From positions 124,001 to 188,000 of the forward strand of contig NZ_JAGSPJ010000004.1 in the NCBI RefSeq assembly GCF_018139545.1: a stretch of DNA of 64,000 bases. Reading direction: 5' to 3'. A program made the position numbers and the translations under genes. Every line of letters begins with the position of its first letter. Position 1 is the stretch's first letter. This document shows positions 19,201 through 28,023 of the stretch, piece by piece. The DNA is from Affinundibacterium fentianense (GTDB taxonomy: Bacteria; Pseudomonadota; Gammaproteobacteria; Burkholderiales; Burkholderiaceae_D). Under the pieces are notes generated by a model. It was given only the letters and a program-made list of their open reading frames with translations. It had not been told where the DNA came from and ran no database searches.

Positions 19201-19839
19201 ACCAAATCGACTCAACAACTCCTGATCCAAGGAGAAACCGTCCTGCAAAAACAAGTCGGGATCCAAAATACTGATCAGAACAGGCTGCATAGACTGTTGA
19301 CCATCGCTCTCTTCAGTCGCAATTGGATGGATCACTGCCAATTGCGTTGTTGCATCAGCCTCCCAACGTACAATTTGGCTACTGCCGGGCATACTCTTAA
19401 GCAATTGCGCGATTGACGCCAACGAGGGATGTGGCTGGTCTGAAACGCCGGCTTGCGCCAAGATGCGGCGACTGCTGATATCGACGATAAAAATACTAGA
19501 AAACCGGCCCGGATGAGCCTTTTGCAAACTCTGAATCTTTTTCTGTAGAATTGCGGGCAATCGCTGATCGTCGTTAAGAATCGCCGTCTTGATGCTGTCA
19601 CTTTCTGCTAACAACAAGACATCGCCAAGACGCTCCTGCAAATCTGCTGCAATCAAATTTCTTTGCAGATCAGCCTTCATCTCCAATTGCGCAATCGCGC
19701 TCGCTAAGCGCCCTTCACGCGCGCCGACAAAACCGAGTGATGCAATTCCAAAATACCAAAGAAAGAACAGTATGCCCAGTGCTGCGACGAGCACTGCGGC
19801 AAAGTATCCTGTCATTCGATTGGAAAAGGAAGTCAACAT
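16207..19839 (-). CDS. HAMP-PAS-GGDEF-EAL membrane c-di-GMP enzyme
   Basis: A 1210-residue signalling protein. A first membrane helix at about 10-35, a periplasmic sensor region to about 285 and a second helix at about 290-315 are followed by a HAMP linker ('LAATATQLGQGNMNV'). Three PAS domains lie at about 395-505, 520-635 and 645-760, then GGDEF (760-930) and EAL (945-1195). The cyclase motif is intact (RLGGDEF, near 844), with an RxxD inhibitory site five residues before it (REGD). The phosphodiesterase part has EVL in place of EAL, an accepted functional variant, plus 'DDFGTGYSSL'. It could make or break c-di-GMP; the balance cannot be read from sequence. It is transcribed away from the kinase cluster to its right. 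Confidence 0.92.
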   Translation of the reverse strand: MLTSFSNRMTGYFAAVLVAALGILFFLWYFGIASLGFVGAREGRLASAIAQLEMKADLQRNLIAADLQERLGDVLLLAESDSIKTAILNDDQRLPAILQKKIQSLQKAHPGRFSSIFIVDISSRRILAQAGVSDQPHPSLASIAQLLKSMPGSSQIVRWEADATTQLAVIHPIATEESDGQQSMQPVLISILDPDLFLQDGFSLDQELLSRFGTTMLFDDKAHLVTSFPKVDPQLPMFIPEKQILAGFERSVSQKNRANDELIAVYRNVKLNATQAWTMVYVARKADLLSGLLESINLLLVAGGVITLLALSLIWMAARKLTRSLGNLAATATQLGQGNMNVRADLRHDDAREIRVLAQAFNGMADAVQNSQASLEDTLQLRTEELVRLENRHLTLFNATASAVVVLDPFRIIDANPAAVELYGASGLQDLLHRQPSELSPHLQANGVESASLAQSNIKRTQELGHFAFEWRHQRLDNGACFDAEILLNRVELEGKEFIQASVRDISARKKVEAALHASEERHRTLVEWSPEGINVHRKGKLVYVNASAIRMLGAQRADQLIGRPLLEIIHPTHHHLMRTKIKSIHDVDVHKDIYEIQFVRIDQRVIDVVAQGALIDFDGAPSIYVAWHDVTETKQHAESQKIAATAFESQEGMFVTDANWQILRTNQSFNQITGYSSEELVGRLPNFMRAEFRAHEDFNIMMQSIAERGSWQGEVQDQRRDGTPFAAWINISSVTNDDREITHYVATFNDITLRKAAEDEIRNLAFFDPLTQLPNRRLLMDRLEQALASGTRHHRKGALLFIDLDNFKTLNDTLGHDQGDLLLQQVAQRLSHCTREGDTVARLGGDEFVVMLDNLEVDSFDAANQAETVAIKILSELNQTYWLGVNEHHSSPSIGVTLFGEQPETIAEPLKRADLAMYQAKAAGRNTIRFFDPKMQILVSQRAQLEEDLRDAMLNDQFALYYQPQFSDDGRLFAAEVLIRWNHPKRGMISPAEFIPLAEESGLITILGYWVLYTAANQLAAWAHRPEFAELTIAVNVSPSQFHQKNFVEQVIDALSLSGADPRRLKLELTEGFSIADIEDVIAKMTHLKERGVGFSLDDFGTGYSSLSYLKRLPLDQLKIDQSFVRDILIDPNDAAISKMVIVLAESLGLSVIAEGVETLAQKAFLEQQGCRAYQGYLYSKPLPIDQFEAFAKQAYESYADSDHVSAKT

Positions 19840-19867
19840 AGAAATGAGTCAGTGCAAGGAAATTCAC

Positions 19868-20872
19868 TTATGCAGAAAAAAAGCGTGTTTTCAATTCTTG
19901 GTACTGACTTGCCTGCAAACGAGGTCCGTACTGGGTTACGATCTGTGCGGCAGCTAAGTTCGCAAATTCGGCTGCGCGAGCAAAATCACAACCTTGAGCC
20001 AGTGCGTATAAAAAACCACCTGCAAACATATCGCCTGCACCATTCGTATCGATCGCAACAACTTTCGGTGCTGCGACTTGGAGCAAAGTCTCACCATCAA
20101 ACACCATCGCGCCGTCAGCACCGCAGGTAATGGCAAATTTCTTGGCGTATTTTTTCAAGACCCCACATGCCTGCTCCAAATTTTCCGTCTGGGCGAAACC
20201 AATAGCTTCGTCACGGTTACAGAAAATCAAATCAACACTATCGCCTATCATTTCGGTCAAACCATCGCGGAAAAATTGCACCATCGCAGGATCAGACAAG
20301 CTGAGTGCGACTTGAGTTCCCTTTGCTTGCGCCTCTTCACGTAAACGGATCGCCGCGGCGCGCCCTGTTGGTGAGGTCACCAAATAGCCCTCAATGTAGA
20401 CAAAATCCGACTGCGAAACTGCGTCCAAATCGAGCTCATTCACTGACAATTCAGCACTGATGCCAAGGTAGGTATTCATCGTACGCTCAGCGTCAGGTGT
20501 AATCATTACCAAACATTTTCCGGTAATGCCGCTTGGTGGCACGATGTGCGCAGGAGTTGTGACACCAGCGGCTCGTAGATCGTTAAGGTAAAACTCGCCA
20601 TTTTCGTCATTCGCCACTTTGCACGAATAAAAATTCTGGCAACCAAAATAACTCGCCGCTATGATGGTATTCGCTGCCGACCCGCCACTCGCGCGTTTCG
20701 AAGCGACCAAATGATGATTGAGGGCCGCGATTAATTCAGTTTGACGAGCTTCATCCACTAAAGTCATCACGCCTTTGTCTACCTTCATTGCTTGTAAATC
20801 CGCGTCATTCAAAGTGATTTCGGTATCGACTAAGGCAGCACCTAAGCCATAAATCGCAAAGTTTTTTTTCAT
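19868..20872 (-). CDS. PfkB-family sugar/adenosine kinase
   Basis: A 334-residue kinase of the PfkB (ribokinase) superfamily, closest by eye to bacterial adenosine-kinase-like proteins. The N-terminal 'YGLGAALVDTEI' strand, 'ASGGSAANTI' substrate loop near residue 60, and the C-terminal 'DTNGAGDMFAGGFLYAL' anion-hole motif with the catalytic Asp are all present. It should phosphorylate a nucleoside or sugar with ATP in the cytosol. ATG 20872 is chosen; TTG 20881 would add three residues, and neither has a strong ribosome site. It ends 28 bases before the start codon of the GGDEF/EAL gene and may be co-transcribed with it. Confidence 0.85.
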   Translation of the reverse strand: MKKNFAIYGLGAALVDTEITLNDADLQAMKVDKGVMTLVDEARQTELIAALNHHLVASKRASGGSAANTIIAASYFGCQNFYSCKVANDENGEFYLNDLRAAGVTTPAHIVPPSGITGKCLVMITPDAERTMNTYLGISAELSVNELDLDAVSQSDFVYIEGYLVTSPTGRAAAIRLREEAQAKGTQVALSLSDPAMVQFFRDGLTEMIGDSVDLIFCNRDEAIGFAQTENLEQACGVLKKYAKKFAITCGADGAMVFDGETLLQVAAPKVVAIDTNGAGDMFAGGFLYALAQGCDFARAAEFANLAAAQIVTQYGPRLQASQYQELKTRFFSA

Positions 20873-21206
20873 AAAATTCAATCTATCAATATCGTATTAA
20901 AAAAAGTACTTGAGGATGCTTGCCCTGCTCCCTCACCAAGCATCAAAGTTCGTATAACTACAGCGAAAACGTTCGAATTGCTATGCAAATGCATCGCTTC
21001 ACGTTGAAAACGTATTCCTTCTTTAGCGGTTATCTCGCGCAATTCGTTTCTCATAGCTTAGGCGAGCCGAATAAGCTGTGCGCCATTTGCACTCAAAATG
21101 TTGCATTTTCGCGCAAATTGACGCTTCCCAAAAGAAATATTTGATTGACGGCAACATCAAAACACCGCGATACTTAAAAACCATCAATCGCATTGCTTAG
21201 CATGGA
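20873..21206. other. divergent promoter region
   Basis: 334 bases between the PfkB kinase (minus) and the hybrid histidine kinase (plus). One plausible plus-strand promoter is annotated separately. No open frame or RNA gene was recognised. Confidence 0.5.
21145..21174 (+). promoter_or_regulatory. predicted sigma70 promoter of the histidine kinase
   Basis: TTGACG at 21145-21150 and GATACT at 21169-21174 are 18 bases apart. The pair would start transcription about 25 bases before the ATG at 21207. The -35 is close to consensus; the -10 is moderate. Confidence 0.4.
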
Positions 21207-24200
21207 ATGTGTATCGTGAAGAAATTCTCGCTCAACCAGCAGTGGATGCACCCGCAAATACTGCCCACTGCTATCTTCATTCTTGGCATGTGCTTCGCTA
21301 CGGCGGGCACTTGGTGGCTCAACCAAAATGAAAAAAATAAGCTAGAAAATGAATTTCAAAACCGTGCCGAACGTGTCGCCACTGAAATTCAACAACGCTT
21401 TGCTATCCCGATTTATGGCCTCAATAGCATTAAAAGCCTATTTGGCGTCAACCAACATCTCAGCCGCGTCGAGTTTCGTAACGCGATCGCGACCCATGAG
21501 CTAGACAAAGAATATCCGGGCGCACGCGGTTTTGGATTTGTTGAAAAGGTAACAAAAACCAATTGGGATCACTACTTAGCAGAACAAAAACGTCTTGACG
21601 GTCCAGACTTCATTTTACAAGAGTTCGGTGTGAACGACACGGATAGCCGATTTGTCGCAAAATATTTTGAAACGCCATTTCGCAATCATTTCGTGCCAGG
21701 CACTGATTTTGCCTCGGACAAACGGCGTCGTATCGCGATCGAAGACGCCATCAACTCGGGCTTACCGAGTATGAGCCCGCTGATTTATGCGCCACCCAAA
21801 ACAGAAAAAAAAGCCAGTGTCTTGCTGTTCGTTGCGACCTACAAGCGCGACGCCCCAATCACCACCCCAAAAGAGCGTCAATCCGCAGTACTTGGTCTCG
21901 CCTACGCGCCAATTTTACTGCCAGAATTACTTGCTGGCATTCCAGACATCGACAACGGTACTATTCAGTTCGAATTGGCGAATACGCAATCTTATAGTGG
22001 GGGAGAAATCACCAAATTTTTTAGTTCGAATGCGAAATTGGCTGATCAAACCGAAAGCACTAGCGAGCAAAATTTGCAAATCGGCATGTTTCAATCTCAT
22101 CGACTCATTAATCTGCAGAGACATGAATTTAAATTGCTCATTTCAAGCACAAGTTCGTTTGAAGCCAATCTACATCGGACGATTCCGATGGCTTTCTTTC
22201 TTGCGATGACGCTAATCAGCGTTTTACTGACTTCACTCCTCAAAATTCAACTTGGATTTAGTGAACAAATTCAGAAAAAATTAGATGCCGCTGAACGTGA
22301 CAACGAGGCATTACTCAGCACATTGAATATGCACGCTATTGTCTCCGTCACCGATGCCAGCGGATGTATCGTCGATGTGAACGACGCTTTCTGCCGCATC
22401 AGCGGTTATCCGCGTGAAGCACTGATCGGACAGAATCATCGGATCATCAGTTCCAAAGAGCAATCCAGCGAATTTTGGGAAGACGTTTGGCATAACATTT
22501 CAGGTGGCACCCCATGGCGCGGTGAAGTGTGTAATCGGGCACGCAATGGCACAATTTTTTGGGTGGACACCTTCATTGCTCCCTTCAAGAATCGACAAGG
22601 TGTGATCGAAAAATATATTGCGATTTGTACCGATGTCACCGACAGCAAACTTGCAGCACAGCGCCTGCAAGGGGCGATGCGTGAAAGTGATGCACTGCTG
22701 AGTACACTCAACATGCATGCGATTGTTTCGATTGCAAACAGTGCTGGCAAAATTATCGATGTGAATCAAGCTTATTGCCGTATCAGCGGCTTTACCCGGG
22801 AGGAAATTCTAGACGGCAATCACAAAATCGTCGCGACGGGTGTTCAATCGCCAGACTTTCTATCGAATATGTGGCGCACGATTTCCTCAGGGACCCCGTG
22901 GCGCGGCGAAGTCTGCAATCGTAGCAAGAATGGGAATTTATATTGGGTCGATACGTTTATCGCACCTTTTAAGAACGCTGAAGGGCAGATCGAAAAATTT
23001 ATTTCGATCCGAACCGACATTACCGCGAGCAAGAAAGCGGCAAGCCGGCTCGCCAATCAGCGTTCCGCGCTCGCACACATTATTGAAGGAACGAATGTCG
23101 GTACTTGGGAGTGGAATGTCGAAACAGGTGAGATGCGCCTGAACGAGCGCTGGGCGGATCAGATCGGCTATGAGCTGAACGAGCTTGGTACACCGACGAT
23201 TTCTACTTGGGACGAGTTAACCCATCCAGATGATCTGCAAAAAGCGAAAAAACTGATGCAAAGTCACTTCACGCACGACTTGACTTACTACGAATGTGAA
23301 AATCGACTAAAGCACAAAAATGGCCATTGGATTTGGGTATTAACACGCGGTCGGGTCTCATCCTATACACCACTTGGAAAACCAGAGTGGGTGTCAGGTA
23401 CCCAAATGGACATTACCGAACGCAAAAAAGCGGAGGCGGAATTACAAAAGAGTACGCAATTATTGCTGGCGGTACGCGATCAACTCACCAAAGCAGCTGA
23501 AGTCGCAGAGCTCGGCATTTGGAGTTGGGACTTACGTACCAATGCTCTAACATTCAACGAACGCATGTTCGACATCTATGAAATACCACTCGAACTGCGC
23601 ACGCAAACAATCACGTACGAATACTGGCGAAGCACACTACATCCTGACGATGTAGATGAGACGGAGGACAGACTAAAGGCAGCGATTGCTGGCACTCACG
23701 CCTACAGCCCGATTTTCCGGATTATCAATCCAAACAAAGGCATTCGCTATATTCAAGCCGCGGGGAGTGTTGAACGCGACGAAAATAACCAAGCAATCCT
23801 CCTGACTGGGATTAATCGTGATATCACATTGCAATACCAAGCTGAGGAAGCCTTGCGTAAGGCGAAACAAGCTGCAGATGATGCAAGCCAAGCAAAATCG
23901 GCGTTCCTCGCCAATATGAGCCATGAGATTCGCACGCCCATGAACGCGATATTGGGTATGCTCAGTCTATTACGTAAAACGCCGCTATCACCGCAACAAA
24001 ATGACTACGCCAGCAAGACGGAAGGTGCAGCCCGATCTTTGTTAAACTTACTCAACGACATTCTCGACATTTCTAAAGTTGAGGCCGGAAAAATGAGCCT
24101 CGATCCGCATCCATTCCGGCTAGAGCAATTACTTGTTGATTTATCCGACCTGTTATCCATCAACATCGCCAACAAGCCTGTCGACATCTTATTTGATATT

Positions 24201-26114
24201 GATCCAACGATTCCTGGTCAATTGGTAGGAGACGCACTGCGTCTCCGCCAAGTGTTAACCAATTTAGGTAGCAACGCGGTGAAGTTTACTGAACAGGGCG
24301 AAGTCATCATTGCGATTAAAGCTGTGAGCAAAAATGAGCATAGAGTCACACTTCACTTCTCTGTGAGCGACACAGGTATCGGCATCGCACCTGAAAATCA
24401 AGCAAAGATATTCACTGGCTTTACCCAAGCAGAGACCTCAACAACAAGGCGCTACGGTGGATCGGGTCTAGGAATCGCCATTAGCCAAGGTTTAGTTGAA
24501 ATGATGGGTGGCACTTTGGAATTAGAGAGTGCGCTAGGTCGAGGTTCTTGCTTCTATTTCACCATCGAATTACCGATTGCCAACGAACACCAACTTAGAC
24601 TTGAAGAGGATCATCATCCCCATTCGACCGCCTATCTTTTGGTTGCCGAAGCAAATATTTTCGTTCGCGAACATCTGAAATCGGCCTGCGCCGAGCTTCA
24701 TCTAACAGCTGAGTTTGTTGATAGCACGCAAGCTGTGTTGCAAATTTTACAGTCGAATAGCACACCGTATCAATCGATCTTAATTGATTGGGACAGTATC
24801 GAATTGGACGGTTGGAGTGTAGTGCGCGATATTCGTGAAATTGCATCACAACGTTGCCAACGGCTTGTCTTATTAATGCGAGAAACCGAGCACACCTTAC
24901 TGCAACGCGCTTCTCCAAAAGAGCAAATGCTGTTTGATCAAATCCTGACAAAGCCTATCAATGCCAACAAATTAGGTTCGGCACTGTTAGCCAACAGTGA
25001 TAAGCAATCATTCGATCAACGATCGAATCAGCCCTTACGCCACTTACGTATTTTATTGGTTGAGGATAATATCAACAACCAACAAGTCGCACGCGAACTG
25101 TTGACCGCTGAAGGAGCAACGATCACTATCGCCAACCATGGTTTAGAAGCAGTTGAATGCATTGCAGGTGAACGTCATCCCTTTGACTTGGTTCTCATGG
25201 ACTTGCAAATGCCAGTTATGGATGGCTTTACCGCAACGCGAAAAATCCGCGGCGAACTTGCGCGCAGCAATTTACCGATCATCGCGATGTCAGCCAATGT
25301 CATGGCAACGGATAAAGCCGCATGTATCGAGGCGGGGCTAAACGATCACATCGGCAAACCCTTCGATTTACAGGACTTAATCCGGGTGATTCTACGCCAC
25401 ACAAAGAACGAAGATCAGCTTACCCATTGGACAGACAAATCTGGAAACGAGGACGACGCAAAAATCGATCCTGAGTTGGTTGATACGGCGGCACAGCTTG
25501 GCATCGAACTACGCCCGGCACTCAACCGCTTAGGCGGAAAACAAGACTTGTACCAACGCATGCTGGATATGTTCCGTAAAGACTTGGAACTCATCCCAGC
25601 ACAACTCCTTGCAAGTTTGCCGGACAAATTGCATCAAAGCTTACGCCACCTGCATACGATGAAGGGCTTAGCCGGCACCTTGGGTGCGCATTTACAGGCA
25701 AAATCACTCGCCGAGATAGAAAAAAATCTCACCCTCGCCGCGCAAAATCATGATGTCGAAAAGGCTAGAGAGCTAATCCAAGCGACTTGTCATCTGATCA
25801 CTGAGCTGGATCGGCAACTCGGTGTACTCAGTCAGTATTTACGCCAATTCGAATCCACAACAGTCAGTAAGCGCGCCAAGTCCGCTTCCGCCGATACTTT
25901 TGATCCGATTTTTTATAGAAATCAGTTGATAGAATTGTCCGAACAATTAGACAATGCCGATATGGCAGCGACCGAAACAATACTGCGTATGCAGCAAGAA
26001 TTTGGCACGCATAAGCAAGAACAACTCGATCCGATTGCCGATGCAATCGCGAATCTCGATTTCAGTACAGCGCAGCAATTGTGTACCCACTTTTTGGAGA
26101 AAACTTCCAAGTGA
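21207..26114 (+). CDS. CHASE/PAS hybrid histidine kinase with REC and HPt domains
   Basis: A 1635-residue sensor kinase. Membrane helices at about 18-38 and 325-345 enclose a CHASE sensor domain. Four PAS domains follow (about 369-485, 497-613, 623-745, 767-880). The HisKA domain has the phosphorylated His at 906 (SHEIRTP), and the ATPase domain has N-box 'NLGSNAVKF' and 'DTGIGIAP'. A first receiver (about 1140-1270) lacks the usual acidic pair, a second (about 1278-1395) is intact with Asp1332, and a C-terminal HPt domain has His1483 (LHTMKGLAG). This gives a full His-Asp-His relay. The stop overlaps a downstream response regulator with a diguanylate cyclase domain, which is the obvious phosphate acceptor. 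PAS1 and PAS2 are recent-looking duplicates. Stimulus unknown. Confidence 0.93.
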   Translation: MCIVKKFSLNQQWMHPQILPTAIFILGMCFATAGTWWLNQNEKNKLENEFQNRAERVATEIQQRFAIPIYGLNSIKSLFGVNQHLSRVEFRNAIATHELDKEYPGARGFGFVEKVTKTNWDHYLAEQKRLDGPDFILQEFGVNDTDSRFVAKYFETPFRNHFVPGTDFASDKRRRIAIEDAINSGLPSMSPLIYAPPKTEKKASVLLFVATYKRDAPITTPKERQSAVLGLAYAPILLPELLAGIPDIDNGTIQFELANTQSYSGGEITKFFSSNAKLADQTESTSEQNLQIGMFQSHRLINLQRHEFKLLISSTSSFEANLHRTIPMAFFLAMTLISVLLTSLLKIQLGFSEQIQKKLDAAERDNEALLSTLNMHAIVSVTDASGCIVDVNDAFCRISGYPREALIGQNHRIISSKEQSSEFWEDVWHNISGGTPWRGEVCNRARNGTIFWVDTFIAPFKNRQGVIEKYIAICTDVTDSKLAAQRLQGAMRESDALLSTLNMHAIVSIANSAGKIIDVNQAYCRISGFTREEILDGNHKIVATGVQSPDFLSNMWRTISSGTPWRGEVCNRSKNGNLYWVDTFIAPFKNAEGQIEKFISIRTDITASKKAASRLANQRSALAHIIEGTNVGTWEWNVETGEMRLNERWADQIGYELNELGTPTISTWDELTHPDDLQKAKKLMQSHFTHDLTYYECENRLKHKNGHWIWVLTRGRVSSYTPLGKPEWVSGTQMDITERKKAEAELQKSTQLLLAVRDQLTKAAEVAELGIWSWDLRTNALTFNERMFDIYEIPLELRTQTITYEYWRSTLHPDDVDETEDRLKAAIAGTHAYSPIFRIINPNKGIRYIQAAGSVERDENNQAILLTGINRDITLQYQAEEALRKAKQAADDASQAKSAFLANMSHEIRTPMNAILGMLSLLRKTPLSPQQNDYASKTEGAARSLLNLLNDILDISKVEAGKMSLDPHPFRLEQLLVDLSDLLSINIANKPVDILFDIDPTIPGQLVGDALRLRQVLTNLGSNAVKFTEQGEVIIAIKAVSKNEHRVTLHFSVSDTGIGIAPENQAKIFTGFTQAETSTTRRYGGSGLGIAISQGLVEMMGGTLELESALGRGSCFYFTIELPIANEHQLRLEEDHHPHSTAYLLVAEANIFVREHLKSACAELHLTAEFVDSTQAVLQILQSNSTPYQSILIDWDSIELDGWSVVRDIREIASQRCQRLVLLMRETEHTLLQRASPKEQMLFDQILTKPINANKLGSALLANSDKQSFDQRSNQPLRHLRILLVEDNINNQQVARELLTAEGATITIANHGLEAVECIAGERHPFDLVLMDLQMPVMDGFTATRKIRGELARSNLPIIAMSANVMATDKAACIEAGLNDHIGKPFDLQDLIRVILRHTKNEDQLTHWTDKSGNEDDAKIDPELVDTAAQLGIELRPALNRLGGKQDLYQRMLDMFRKDLELIPAQLLASLPDKLHQSLRHLHTMKGLAGTLGAHLQAKSLAEIEKNLTLAAQNHDVEKARELIQATCHLITELDRQLGVLSQYLRQFESTTVSKRAKSASADTFDPIFYRNQLIELSEQLDNADMAATETILRMQQEFGTHKQEQLDPIADAIANLDFSTAQQLCTHFLEKTSK

Positions 26115-27076
26115 CCGCCGCAACGACCTATCCTCCCACCAATTCGAACGAGAATTTTTTTCCGACGTCGACGAGACCGCGCTTGCTTGTGGTCGATGAC
26201 CAAGCGACAAATATTCAAGTTTTGTATCAAATTTTATCAAGTGACTATCAGGTTTTAATGGCCACAAGTGGCGCGCAAGCGCTGGCCTTGTGCGCAAGCA
26301 AGCAGCCAGACTTAGTTTTACTCGACCTCGTCATGCCTGAAATGGATGGCTACCAAGTTTGCCAACGATTAAAAGCAGACACCGCTACTCGCGATATTCC
26401 AGTCATCTTCATTACAGCACAAACTGACGAGTCGGCTGAGGAAAAAGGTTTCGATTTAGGCGCGGTCGATTTTATTTCAAAGCCGATCAATCCAAGAATC
26501 GTGCGAGCACGGGTTAAAACTCACCTCATGCTCAAGGCCCAATCAGATTTACTTCGGAGTTGGGCCTATTTGGATGGTTTAACTGGCGTACATAATCGGC
26601 GCTTTTTTGATGAACGAGTCGCAGCCGAGATGGGTCGTGCGATACGCAATCAAACCGCGTTAAGTCTGGTCATGCTTGATGTCGATTTTTTTAAACGGTT
26701 CAATGATCATTACGGTCATCAGGCTGGTGACGATTGCTTACGGCGCGTGGCGAAAACACTGAAAAACAGTCTAATGCGAGCGGGCGACCATATTGCACGT
26801 TATGGTGGAGAAGAGTTTGTTTGTCTACTTCCGGATACTAATTTTACCGGAGCGATGCAATTAGCCGAAACAATCAGACGAGATGTGATTAGCTTACAAA
26901 TTGAGCATGCCCAATCCTCTGTCGCTCCGTTTGTCACGGTTAGCTTGGGCGTAGGCTGCAAGCCGGAGAAAATTCACGGTAGCGCAAATAGTTTAATCAG
27001 TCTAGCGGATACCCAACTTTACAAAGCAAAAGAGCACGGTCGACATCGAATCTTTGGTGCTGAACTAACGGAATAA
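26111..27076 (+). CDS. PleD/WspR-type response regulator diguanylate cyclase
   Basis: A 321-residue protein with an N-terminal receiver domain (about 20-140: 'LLVVDDQ', phosphorylated Asp in 'LVLLDLVMPEMDG', Lys in 'FISKP') and a C-terminal GGDEF domain (about 150-320). The active site reads GGEEF, preceded by the RxxD inhibitory site (RAGD). It should make c-di-GMP when phosphorylated. GTG 26111 is chosen: it overlaps the kinase stop as GTGA and has GGAGA upstream, while a GTG at 26081 would only extend the frame into the kinase gene. The coupling to the hybrid kinase makes a two-component pair with c-di-GMP as output. Confidence 0.92.
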   Translation: MTAATTYPPTNSNENFFPTSTRPRLLVVDDQATNIQVLYQILSSDYQVLMATSGAQALALCASKQPDLVLLDLVMPEMDGYQVCQRLKADTATRDIPVIFITAQTDESAEEKGFDLGAVDFISKPINPRIVRARVKTHLMLKAQSDLLRSWAYLDGLTGVHNRRFFDERVAAEMGRAIRNQTALSLVMLDVDFFKRFNDHYGHQAGDDCLRRVAKTLKNSLMRAGDHIARYGGEEFVCLLPDTNFTGAMQLAETIRRDVISLQIEHAQSSVAPFVTVSLGVGCKPEKIHGSANSLISLADTQLYKAKEHGRHRIFGAELTE

Positions 27077-27351
27077 AATCGATACGACTTGGTTTTGCTA
27101 TTTCTGCGCATAAAAATCAAAGGCCTCTTGTTTTGCTTGGTCCGACATACATTCTCAAGTGGAACGATGTGACACAAACTAAAAAGGACTTTGATTTGTA
27201 CGCGCGGCTAAATAAGAAGTGAATTGGAAAAATGGTGGAGTCTTCGAGACTTCTGCCGTCTTACTTGAGCATTTAAGTGTTGCGCGGCACATTAAAATTC
27301 GCACCACAAATGGATCGAGGCTCCACACTATTGATCGCTTATTTTCATACA

Positions 27352-27666
27352 TTATGCCTTGCCTGGTTTTTTTGCTTTTGTCGCTGCTTGCCACGCACGG
27401 TCTTGTTCATCCATCGCGACTTTTTGCTCTGGACTTAAACGCTTTGCACTAATCACGACCGTTTGCATTCCACTTGATTGCAAGTCATACGCTAACTTTT
27501 CCTCTGGGCTCATACGTTTTGCTGCAATAGTGACTTTTTGCATACTTGTTTTTTGTAGCGCTGAGTTTGGCGTGATTTGATGGCTTTGAAAAGCCGTCGC
27601 AGCACTCACGATAGCAATTGCAGAAACGGTAGCAAAGACAAATTTGCCAGTGATTGAGGTTTTCAT
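27352..27666 (-). CDS. small exported protein with duplicated AKRxSPE motif
   Basis: A 104-residue protein of unknown function. ATG 27666 has an excellent AAGGAG site; the frame upstream to 27720 is not needed. Residues 1-27 form a signal peptide ('FVFATVSAIAIVSAATAFQ'). The mature part contains an imperfect repeat: 'MQKVTIAAKRMSPEEK' and, 29 residues later, 'MQTVVISAKRLSPEQK'. The tail is Lys/Ala-rich and basic. The repeat units resemble short periplasmic proteins of betaproteobacteria, which have no assigned role. It stands alone between the cyclase gene and the radical SAM gene, each on the other strand. Confidence 0.75.
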   Translation of the reverse strand: MKTSITGKFVFATVSAIAIVSAATAFQSHQITPNSALQKTSMQKVTIAAKRMSPEEKLAYDLQSSGMQTVVISAKRLSPEQKVAMDEQDRAWQAATKAKKPGKA

Positions 27667-28023
27667 TTGATGACTCCTTACAGTTGTTGTTTCGTTGTGA
27701 TCAACATGTTTCGTTTGCATGTTGTGTTCGACCCCTGTCGATGGTGAAACTATAGTCTTCGTCCTTTTCGCTCGCCACTAGGATGCGACGAAATGCAAAT
27801 TTGCTGGGATCAAGCTACAAAAAACCTTCTTCAACATCGATCTGGCATGCTCCATTTGGCATCAATTTACGATTCATCAAATTTGTCTGAATTGCTCGGG
27901 TAAATGCACGCGAATAGGCGTGCCAGCGTACAATATCGGCTTAGCTGTAGGCACTTCAAGCGCACCAGCTCCAGAGCCATCGATTGTATTGCTGGTCTCC
28001 TTCCGACTTACCCTTCTTTACTT
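27667..28023. other. divergent intergenic region
   Basis: 357 bases between the small exported protein (minus) and the radical SAM gene (plus). An in-frame extension of the radical SAM frame reaches 27904, but the added residues do not look like family sequence. No RNA gene, terminator or convincing promoter was seen. Confidence 0.4.
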
